The notes under the pieces were generated by a model that saw nothing but the letters and a program-made list of their open reading frames with translations, was not told where the DNA came from and made no database searches. Of a DNA stretch of 64,000 nt, positions 55,101 through 63,384 are shown piece by piece. The position numbers and the translations under genes are program-made. The stretch covers positions 6,827,622-6,891,621 of the forward strand of contig NC_059537.1 in the NCBI RefSeq assembly GCF_905220415.1, read 5' to 3'. The first letter of the stretch is position 1. Each line of letters opens with the position of its first letter. The stretch is from Colias croceus. Lineage: Eukaryota; Arthropoda; Insecta; Lepidoptera; Pieridae.

Positions 55101-55901
55101 CCCTTGTCCCCCTAGCTACGCCACTGTGTATATTTCTGTAGTTTTAAAAAAATAGTAAATCACTAACGGTGTTTTAGGTTTGTGAGTATGACCAGATGTA
55201 TCAGTCCCTAACAAATGCAAAAAGAATATTATTTTATTACTCTGTAATTTTTTCATTAAGTTATTGTCATGTTTTGCTTTTTGTAAGAATTCCTTCACAT
55301 CATCAAATACCCATTTATCTAGTAATGTAGTATTTTTATCTGAGCTAAACGATTGATCATAAGGGTCAAATTTCTTTACAAAAATATGGTCTTCTAATTT
55401 CTTGTCTTTGGTAAATATATCCACTATATCATATGCACCCCAGCACCATGTATAGGAACTTTGATTAAATAAAGAGTCAAAATCTACAGGGTTCTCTTTC
55501 CATCCTTTGGCGACAGCTGATGGGTCTTCATAGAAACCAGCGATAATCGCAACATGTCCTGGACGAGTTTCTGTGGGTACCCGTGTGTTAGAAATACCCC
55601 AACGTCCATATGAGTTACCTATTGATCTGAAAATAGTAAATACATTACATTAATAGTAAATACATTCACAAATATTTTTTTAAAATCAATGATGCTACAC
55701 TCACCTTAAGTATGGCATAGTAGTATAATTTAAAAATGATTCAGCTCTAAGACCATCTACTACAAAAAGAACAAGCCTATCAGTAAGTGGCTCGTGTCTC
55801 GATTGATAAGGAGGAACATTTTTTACAATGGGTGACTTAAAATATATGTCAAATATTGAGAACAAAAATACAATGTGAATGAAAATGCCAATAAAAAACA
55901 T
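49147..55901 (-). CDS. PIGN: GPI ethanolamine phosphate transferase 1 (PIG-N)
   Basis: Twelve exons on the minus strand: 55,901-55,705; 55,626-55,168; 53,344-53,214; 53,062-52,857; 52,764-52,263; 52,172-51,997; 51,376-51,189; 51,062-50,839; 50,556-50,363; 50,287-50,183; 49,950-49,759; 49,392-49,147. All phases match, giving 939 residues against about 930 in human. An N-terminal membrane segment (about 1-20) precedes the lumenal alkaline-phosphatase-fold catalytic domain: RLVLFVVDGLRAE (metal-binding Asp about 49), the nucleophile motif PTETRPGH (83-90), HLLGTDTSGH, and TADHGMTDWGSHG (about 254-266). A multi-span C-terminal region follows, including YFGTGNIDSLNS and GSWLEIGTSISQYVIV. Family knowledge: it adds ethanolamine phosphate to the first mannose of GPI anchors in the ER. 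All catalytic motifs are intact. The exon 2 donor is the weaker CC^GTTAGT. Intron 2 holds a hAT element and intron 6 a Helitron-like element. Confidence 0.95.
51475..51695 (+). mobile_element. Helitron-like element in a PIGN intron
   Basis: Plus-strand sequence with CTGTCTGTCTGTCTGTATGT, 'gatgaaatttggtg', TTTTTATCCCGG, and a GC-rich 3' hairpin (CCGCGCG ... CGCGGGCGG) followed by CTAG at 51,692-51,695 and T. This is the same plan as at 113-327. It lies between PIGN exons 6 and 7, antisense to the gene. The 5' edge is approximate. Confidence 0.6.
53405..55126 (+). mobile_element. hAT element inside PIGN intron 2
   Basis: A 1,722-bp insertion with ends CAGTGGCGTAGCTA and its complement, flanked by the perfect 8-bp duplication TGTATATT (53,397-53,404 and 55,127-55,134). 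The 8-bp duplication and CAGTGGCGTAG ends place it in the hAT superfamily. Near both ends are CCAGGGCCC-type words followed by G-rich runs, as in ZMYM-type hAT elements. It carries a broken transposase remnant. Its insertion expanded a PIGN intron without touching splice sites. Confidence 0.9.
54580..54804 (+). pseudogene. hAT transposase C-terminal dimerisation domain, frameshifted
   Basis: In the element's plus strand, LLFHTIPVTSAAAERSFSKL and the following KIIKNYLRN segment match the hAT C-terminal dimerisation domain. After RLRHLSL (about 54,717) one base is missing. The frame then resumes one position over as AIENEAASNLDLSEIIDEFA ... KARKRL, with a stop at 54,802-54,804. The rest of the transposase is not recognisable, so this copy cannot make an active enzyme. 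Confidence 0.8.
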
Positions 55902-56583
55902 ATTGAAAAAAATTCTTTCTAATTTATTTATCTCTCCGGAAAAGTATTACCAAACATTTCAACCACTTTCAACCCAATGTTTACAAAGGGATGGTTTATT
56001 TAAAATATAATACCTATAGAAGAAAACAAAATACATTTAATAGAACTAATTGAACAAATTTGATGAAACTTAATTGTTATTTAGTCATAAAATTTCCGGT
56101 TAAATTGACTTTTATTAAAAAGTATTAAGAATCAACTGCAGTAAAATCCATAAAATTGTTTTGACTTTTGTGATGGTAGAATCTAGAATTGGTAGATGAC
56201 AATGGATGACAATAATTGTCATCCATTGTCGTCATTGTCAATTATTGACAAAGACAATATTGACATTTGATGACATTGACGCAATACACAAGAGTGCGGT
56301 TTTGACCGAATCAAGTATAATGGTACATTTACACATTATTTTTAACCATTCACCTCGAAACATAATATGACGAATATTATGTTCTTATTCGAAAACTCTC
56401 ATTTAAGACGCGAATCTCAAAGTGAATAGCTTACATAATATGCATCTTTTATATACAGCTTGCTATTCGCACGAATTACGGCCCTGTCTTCAAACTAAAC
56501 TGCTGAATACGCCGTCGCCTTCGTACGGGAATAAAAAAGGCACTGGGCGCGGTTTCCCCTAATAAGTCTTTATAATTTCTTTC
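55902..56583. other. PIGN upstream region
   Basis: Contains a near-perfect palindrome at about 56,199-56,231 (GACAATGGATGACAAT and its complement) and TGACATTTGATGACATTGAC at 56,261-56,280, within 300-380 bases of the PIGN start. Presumed promoter region. Nothing recognised at 56,290-56,575. Confidence 0.4.
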
Positions 56584-57860
56584 CACAGAACAGTAAAAAC
56601 AAATAGAAGTGCTATAATGTCATAATTAGTATGAAAACCAGTGTCGCCAAACCCACACATTTAAACCGATAGTTATACAGTACACTACAAGTAAACTATG
56701 CCTTTGATTGGACAGCTTAATTTGAGTAAAAACTGACTTAGGTTATAAATTCAGCATTTCAATATGTACCCTAACGCACCCTGTTACGGTTTATTTTAAT
56801 ATAACATCCCTATGCATATTAGCTGTTTTGTTTCTCTTTGCTCCGAAATTCCAAATTCGAAAAACATTCAGCTACTCCACAACAGAGGGCGTTAGTTTTC
56901 GATAGATATAACTTTGAACCTCAACACATAGAAATAAGGTTGAAATTTGTGTCACTCTACATTAATGACATTGACTTGATATTAATCTGATGCTATGCTC
57001 TAAGGGATGTCAGCCTTGTTATCGATAATTCACAAATAAATATTTTTTGGTGCATTTTTTTTTTCTTTCTATTATATGAGCATAGTACAATGTGCCACAT
57101 TTTGGAGTATGTTTATTACTACTAAGTATGTCTTTTCATATTATTATTATTAAATAAAAAACGGAATAGAATAGTATAAATCTATATTTACAAAATACAA
57201 ACAGAACTTATGCATAGCTTAAATCTTGGAACTGCCGTAGATTTGTTCGGCATCCAGTTAACTCGTCACGTTGCATTTATCCATTTCTCTTTTAAATTAG
57301 CCTCTTTGGGAAATCTATAAATAAATTGGATAAATGAAAGCTAAGGAAAATAAAATAAAATTTAATACATATTTATAATGTTTGTCTTTTCTAAAGTATC
57401 GATACTGTCGATATAAGCTACAACCATCACTAAACCGAAATTCGTTTGTTTATTGCAATAATATTCCAGAAAGTCTTGTTTGCTGTTCAATCTATATTAG
57501 TACTAATTTCTTATGGATTAAGGTTCATTTTGACTTAATATTTTTATAAATTTTTGACAAATTACGACAAGCGAAGTTATAACATAAAATATATTTAAAA
57601 TAAATAAATTAAAATAAGACTTACCGATGGTATGAAATGCCTCCATTGCTGATATTATTTCGTCTGCTATCATTTTTCCACTCTAATACCGAACAACACG
57701 CCCTAATTATTGAATAAATATGGAAAAAAGGTTTGACAGCTGACAACCGACTCGAATATTTTTCTGCGCACAACTGAGACCAAGTAAGGTGATCTTATCT
57801 TACTAGTGACACGTGGGCCACGCCCACATCGCACTTCTATTTAGTTTTTACTGTTCTGTG
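56584..57860 (-). mobile_element. 1,277-bp TIR element, copy 1
   Basis: Ends are CACAGAACAGTAAAAAC and its complement; allowing one extra base, the inverted match reaches about 30 bp. It is flanked by a perfect 8-bp duplication TTTCTTTC (56,576-56,583 and 57,861-57,868). The 8-bp duplication fits hAT or P superfamilies. The ends are not ones I can assign. Copy 2 at 59,599-60,875 has the same length, and every segment I compared is identical. It carries a small open exon with a splice donor (57,673-57,625). Confidence 0.9.
57625..57673 (-). other. Start-codon exon with splice donor inside the element
   Basis: ATG followed by 15 further codons (MIADEIISAMEAFHTI) ending in a strong donor ATCG^GTAAGT. 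It is mirrored exactly in copy 2. No acceptor or later exon is visible in the element. It may be a remnant of the parent transposase's first exon or a captured host exon. Confidence 0.35.
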
Positions 57861-57868
57861 TTTCTTTC

Positions 57869-58140
57869 CAATAAATAATGATTCCCACAGAGCAAGTAAT
57901 ATAGATGATTCCTTAACTCCGGTGACATGGGAACTTTAACTGGAAACTCTACGCCCGCGCCGTAAAGTTTAATTTAATTAAAATATAGTTTCGTAAATAT
58001 GTTTTTTGGGGCATCCGGTTGTGGGGTTCGTAATTCACGTGTACAGAGAAAGCTTTGATCAATATTAAAGAGGAAAAACCTTCAAGTAATGTTTTTATAT
58101 CTGTGGGAAAAACAAATGTCTGAGGTGTGGTAGTGTCAAG
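57869..58140. other. Unique spacer between two insertions
   Basis: Sequence between copy 1 and the P-like element. No gene recognised. Confidence 0.4.
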
Positions 58141-58409
58141 GGTAGTGTCTTAGATTATACACCTATAGATGTAACCACTAAAATGACCTTCCTTGAAAGA
58201 GCGAGATCGTTAATTGTCAAACCCATGCAAAGAAACAGGACAGAATATATAGTTTTTGTCTTTGTCGACATGGCCGGTTTTATTGTTTGGCAAGATCTGA
58301 GTTGTGACAAACAAACTTGGCGTCTTTTGGATTTTTCTGTGATTGTGTGAATTTACAGTGTTTATTGCGTATAAAAATTGGATAATACAGAATATTTAGT
58401 GTACGTGCG

Positions 58410-59275
58410 ATGGTGGGTTGCAGTGTTTTGGGTTGTAAAAGCCGGAGTGAGCGAAAAATTGAAGGAATAACATTTCACACGTAAGTAGGCGAAATTATCA
58501 TTTCTTTCGTTATTACAACGCCAGATGATCATCGATTATGATGTTTTGTGATGAATTCAGTGCTGTGATGCCAAGAATATTGAGTTGTGATACGTGTTTT
58601 CACTATCTTAAAATAAAATAACGATTAACGATGAACAGTTCAGGGTTGCCATAATGGCTACTTTAATTTACCCAAATAAATCATATTTCTTTATTGTTAG
58701 TACATACATACGATTCGAGGTCTTGTTTTGTGAAGAGAAAATAAAGATTATGATTATAATTAAAGATTATGATTGTTGGGTTTGCTTATCATGGTAGGTA
58801 CTCATCCTACTTATATTATAAATTCGATGGTTTGGATGTTTGTTTGTTACTCAATCACGCAATAACGTCTGGATGGATTTCAATGATATTTTGCACAATA
58901 TGAGTAGTTTATTACCTGGATTAACACGCGTATGAAGTCGCGGGTAAAAGCTAGTAGTATAATATTTTTATTGAGAGGAAATTAATTCTTCTGTACGTAA
59001 ATTTTAATTTTAGTTACATTTATTTAAGGGCTTTATTGTAGTTTATTTAACTTATTACTCAATAAAGATAAACTTTCGTAACATGCGAATAAAATCTTCT
59101 TTTTTCAGGTTTCCATCCAATATTGATAAGAGAAATGGCTGGATGCCACTGGACGAGAAAATTTGCCAACAAAATATTCAAAAATTTGTTCCATTCATTT
59201 TGATGATGATTCATTACTGTATAAAAATAAACAAGTACAATTAAAACCTCACTCAAGCCTGCCAAGCTGTACTTA
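58410..59275 (+). pseudogene. THAP-domain fragment with frameshift
   Basis: Exon 58,410-58,480 encodes MVGCSVLGCKSRSERKIEG followed by ITFHT and ends CAC^GTAAGT. The next exon starts at 59,109 after TTTTTCAG and continues FPSNIDKR. One base is then missing near AGAAA^TGG (about 59,138), and the domain resumes in another frame as WLDATGRENLPTKYSKICSI, HFDDDSLL and LKPHS. The C-x4-C and C-x2-H zinc ligands are both present, so this was a C2CH THAP domain. The frameshift and the lack of a downstream catalytic domain mark it as a relic. A host THAP gene is possible but less likely, given the enclosing inverted ends. Confidence 0.75.
58805..58954 (+). mobile_element. Helitron-like element inside the P-like element
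   Basis: Begins TCCTACTTATATTATAAA and ends GAAGTCGCGGGTAAAAGCTAG-T. About 150 bp, the shortest of the three Helitron-like pieces here. It sits in the presumed intron between the two THAP exons. Confidence 0.6.
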
Positions 59276-59598
59276 TTTCATTATGTATATAGTAATAAAT
59301 AATAAACATGTTTATGTTATAGACTGGTTTTATTTCATCATTGAACGTGTCGTGTGTGTTTTATGTCGTGTCGGTCGATAGATGTCCATCATTGAGGTAT
59401 TATTATAGAGAGAACACCACGAACAAAAACGATTTTTCCTTACTGTATGTATCTGTATATAGTGATACAATTCTCCTTACCTACCTTACGGAGGTTTTAT
59501 TAAAGTATTTCGTACGACTACGACATAAGAGTTACATTATTGAAGCTAGCATTTAAAATATGCAAATTAAGAATTTTTAGTTTGCGAAGTACTTACAG

Positions 59599-60875
59599 CA
59601 CAGAACAGTAAAAACTAAATAGAAGTGCGATGTGGGCGTGGCCCACGTGTCACTAGTAAGATAAGATCACCTTACTTGGTCTCAGTTGTGCGCAGAAAAA
59701 TATTCGAGTCGGTTGTCAGCTGTCAAACCTTTTTTCCATATTTATTCAATAATTAGGGCGTGTTGTTCGGTATTAGAGTGGAAAAATGATAGCAGACGAA
59801 ATAATATCAGCAATGGAGGCATTTCATACCATCGGTAAGTCTTATTTTAATTTATTTATTTTAAATATATTTTATGTTATAACTTCGCTTGTCGTAATTT
59901 GTCAAAAATTTATAAAAATATTAAGTCAAAATGAACCTTAATCCATAAGAAATTAGTACTAATATAGATTGAACAGCAAACAAGACTTTCTGGAATATTA
60001 TTGCAATAAACAAACGAATTTCGGTTTAGTGATGGTTGTAGCTTATATCGACAGTATCGATACTTTAGAAAAGACAAACATTATAAATATGTATTAAATT
60101 TTATTTTATTTTCCTTAGCTTTCATTTATCCAATTTATTTATAGATTTCCCAAAGAGGCTAATTTAAAAGAGAAATGGATAAATGCAACGTGACGAGTTA
60201 ACTGGATGCCGAACAAATCTACGGCAGTTCCAAGATTTAAGCTATGCATAAGTTCTGTTTGTATTTTGTAAATATAGATTTATACTATTCTATTCCGTTT
60301 TTTATTTAATAATAATAATATGAAAAGACATACTTAGTAGTAATAAACATACTCCAAAATGTGGCACATTGTACTATGCTCATATAATAGAAAGAAAAAA
60401 AAAATGCACCAAAAAATATTTATTTGTGAATTATCGATAACAAGGCTGACATCCCTTAGAGCATAGCATCAGATTAATATCAAGTCAATGTCATTAATGT
60501 AGAGTGACACAAATTTCAACCTTATTTCTATGTGTTGAGGTTCAAAGTTATATCTATCGAAAACTAACGCCCTCTGTTGTGGAGTAGCTGAATGTTTTTC
60601 GAATTTGGAATTTCGGAGCAAAGAGAAACAAAACAGCTAATATGCATAGGGATGTTATATTAAAATAAACCGTAACAGGGTGCGTTAGGGTACATATTGA
60701 AATGCTGAATTTATAACCTAAGTCAGTTTTTACTCAAATTAAGCTGTCCAATCAAAGGCATAGTTTACTTGTAGTGTACTGTATAACTATCGGTTTAAAT
60801 GTGTGGGTTTGGCGACACTGGTTTTCATACTAATTATGACATTATAGCACTTCTATTTGTTTTTACTGTTCTGTG
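59599..60875 (+). mobile_element. 1,277-bp TIR element, copy 2, nested in the P-like element
   Basis: Reverse orientation relative to copy 1, same length and ends. It is flanked by its own 8-bp duplication ACTTACAG (59,591-59,598 and 60,876-60,883). It lies inside the P-like element and is therefore younger than it. The start-codon exon is at 59,786-59,834. Confidence 0.9.
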
Positions 60876-61074
60876 ACTTACAGGTATTTATAAAGTCTGT
60901 TCGCGATCAAGTAAGATTCATAATATTTTTTACCTAATATGTGGGAATTGCCAACTTATTAGGCAACACCACAAAATTCTATTTCTGTTTCAAGTGCGGC
61001 CACGCCATGGTTACATCTATAGGTGTATAATCTAAGGGTAGTGTAGTCCAAGGAAGGATGTATGTGCACTAGAG

Positions 61075-61543
61075 ATGTTCCAACTACAGCAACGCTTCGC
61101 ACAATCGAGCACTCATAAAAGCACATAAAAGTAATGCGCGTGAATTGATGCGTGCAATCGATTTATCGTTAGTAATTATTAATTGTTGGAAAAAAATATA
61201 AAGCGTTCGTTTCATTGTAGTTTTTTCGAAATAATCAAAGTTAATTCAAATTGTGTTAAAAAATAATTATAAGTATGGATGAAGGTACGAACATTGAAAA
61301 AAATGTTAATGAAATAATCAAAATCCAAATTACTTAAAATAACCGTAAATAGTTTTCAACCAATTATTATGTATACCACTTTATTTACACATTAATGAGG
61401 TTATTGCTAACTCTATGAATATTTTTTTTTCAACACTGAACTTAGCGCAACCTGCTGGTGCGTTTTACGTTCCAATTATTAAGCATCAGCATAATTCGGC
61501 ATTGTGCGCCACTGAGTCGCATTATGCTCTGTAATTGGAAAAC
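61075..61543. mobile_element. MITE-like repeat, copy 2, one end lost
   Basis: Inverse orientation to the copy at 47,678-48,146. The right end CTGTAATTGGAAAAC (to 61,543) is intact. The left end starts at the sub-terminal GTTCCAACTACAGCAACGC, so about 60 bases of the outer end are missing or diverged. It has about 30 extra bases after the ATGGATGAAGG word at 61,275. Confidence 0.65.
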
Positions 61544-62001
61544 AGCCAGTATATGACTACCATATACATAGTTACTATACTCTTTGATGACTACTGTTAG
61601 CTGTTACACGGCGTAAACACTTATGCAAAACCTCCATTATTTTTCATATTATGTTGTACGTATTTTATTTCCATAGAAATTCAAAGAACTTAGAATATCC
61701 AACGCTAGTACTATTGATATTCTCCCGGAAGTTAGCTGAATAGAATAAGTATAATATATCACGATTAAAATCCGAAAAAAAGTCTTTTTCAAATTTTATG
61801 ACTGTTTTGGGTTATTTTCCCCTTTCTCTAAAGTTCCCTCACAAAAAGATTATAGTAGTCTTAGATCATTAATGATCTAAGATAGTAGTAGACTAAGGTA
61901 GTAGATAGCTTAGGTAGATAGCATAAAATTGTATTAGCAATGACTTGCGTCAAAACGCTAGGAAAAAAATGTACAAAAAGTAATCATCCATTGGAGCTTT
62001 A
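61544..62001. other. Downstream of the EFCAB10-like gene
   Basis: No gene recognised. Contains the small inverted stretch TAGATCATTAATGATCTA near 61,863-61,880. Confidence 0.5.
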
Positions 62002-62790
62002 TTATTGATAGAGAGAGACATTATCAGATTTCAAATAATCGCTGTAGTTGTCCGAGATTGTTCCAGCAGCAAGTAAATTATATAACTCTTTCTCTTGACA
62101 ACATTTTACGCTTTTGAAAACTAAGTCAACGGGCACCCTTTCCTCTACAAATTCTTCAGGTACTAATCCTAAAGTAGTATAAAGCCTGCGAACTTGACCT
62201 GCGCTTAACCATCCTCGTTGGCATGGATCAAAGCTTTTAATTACCGCGTCTAAGTGCCTGCAAATAAAAAAAAAAACACAATTTTAAAATCTTCGGATAA
62301 TGAAACTTAACACTAAAATATATGATTTGATTGAAATGGATCACAGTTATTGAGTCGTATAAATACCACTTCATGACAATTATTTTGAACCTTCAGACTG
62401 ATATAACATCTTGTATAATTGTATATTTATTGTACTATCTTTGAATTTGTGATAAAGCCTTGTGTAGTAAAGTATTTACCTCGATTCAAACAGAACTGGC
62501 GCCGTTCCATGTCCTGCCCGAAAGAGCATGCAATCATCAATCAACTTTTCAAGAAAAGCAATTGGTTTTGGTGGGGCCTGAGATATTAACTTGGTAAGAA
62601 GAAAACGAATAAGTTCTGGAATTCGACGCTCTCGGAGATATGTTTCGGTTCTTACTACCGTGTTTAGAACCTGTTCTTTACGAAATGAAATTTTTACTTC
62701 TTCGTCAGAAATTGCAGGTTCCAGAAAACATTTACAAATTGGATTGAAAGGAGATTCTTTTCTAAATGTATCACTACTCTCTTCTTCCAT
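62002..62790 (-). CDS. EFCAB10-like protein with RIIa-type docking domain
   Basis: Two exons, 62,790-62,480 and 62,257-62,002, spliced TCGAG^GTAAAT ... TTTGCAG^GCACTT. They encode 188 residues. The middle part RTETYLRERRIPELIRFLLT and the following LISQAPPKPIAFLEKL resemble the RIIa dimerisation/docking helix pair (about 45-85). The C-terminal exon has an EF-hand-like stretch (IKSFDPCQRGWLSAGQVRRL) lacking several usual acidic calcium ligands. The order (docking domain, then one degenerate EF-hand) matches vertebrate EFCAB10, whose relatives occur in cilia and flagella. A testis or sperm role would be an inference. The N-terminal 40 residues are not recognised. The poly(A) word AATAAA overlaps the stop (61,998-62,003). 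The gene is divergent from IQGAP, with 594 bases between start codons. Confidence 0.75.
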
Positions 62791-63384
62791 ACTCTAATAA
62801 TTATTATGCGTTGTTCTTTTTAACAAAAAATGATTTCAGATCACTTTTATAAATGCAACATTTAAATTAAATTAAAGATGATGAATTATACAGGAAGAGA
62901 GAAGGTAAAATGACTTCCGTTGTTTTTTTTTTTTATTTTAGCTTGTTTTTTCCCACAGAACAGTTTTTTCCACCTTATTTCCAGATATGAACCTTCATAC
63001 AGATTTGCGCCGTCGCGTAGCGTCGTAGGTCGAAATATTTGCTATCTTCATTAACTTAAAAATATAATATGTAATGAGTAAATTGCGAGTAAAATACTTC
63101 AAAAAGTATTTAATTTCTAAATCAATTGTGCTCTCATAAAATCAAACAAACTGAACAATATCCATTTGTCCAAAATACAGATAAAGCAATACTTTTATCA
63201 CCAAGACTCATCTTGTCACCAGTGAAGGCATAATTTGTGTTATCTGTGGCTTTGTAACCGCTCTAGAAATACAAATATTTTTATCGCATTGCTCTAAGTT
63301 TTAACAATTTTCAATTTAGTGTTTCTTATAAAAGCTAATGTGCGAGTTTGGTGTGCCTTATGTCGATATAATAAATTATAAGTC
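62791..63384. promoter_or_regulatory. Shared divergent promoter region, EFCAB10-like and IQGAP
   Basis: The starts of two genes on opposite strands lie 594 bases apart, so this interval must hold both promoters unless distant untranslated exons exist. It contains CCCACAGAACAG at 62,953-62,964, a chance or relic match to the end of the 1,277-bp elements, and a CpG-rich patch (GCGCCGTCGCGTAGCGTCGTAG) around 63,008. No TATA box was identified. Confidence 0.45.

Larger units (their letters stand above)
58149..61036 (+). mobile_element. Degenerate P-like element carrying a THAP domain
   Basis: Terminal inverted repeats of 29 bp (first 20: CTTAGATTATACACCTATAG) match exactly. They are flanked by the perfect 8-bp duplication GGTAGTGT (58,141-58,148 and 61,037-61,044). 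The 2,888-bp span includes the later insertion of copy 2 (1,277 bp plus 8) and a Helitron-like element. Without copy 2 it is about 1.6 kb. The N-terminal THAP zinc finger, 8-bp duplication and roughly 30-bp ends fit the P-element superfamily, whose transposases start with a THAP domain. The remaining transposase is absent, so it is non-autonomous. Confidence 0.75.

Noticed and set aside
56584..60875. One large foldback or composite transposon with THAP gene between long inverted repeats
   Set aside because: Each 1,277-bp copy has its own distinct 8-bp duplication, and the THAP relic has its own inverted ends that enclose only one of the copies.
62953..62970. Third copy of the 1,277-bp element ends
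   Set aside because: Only about ten bases (CACAGAACAG) match, with no second end or duplication; likely chance.
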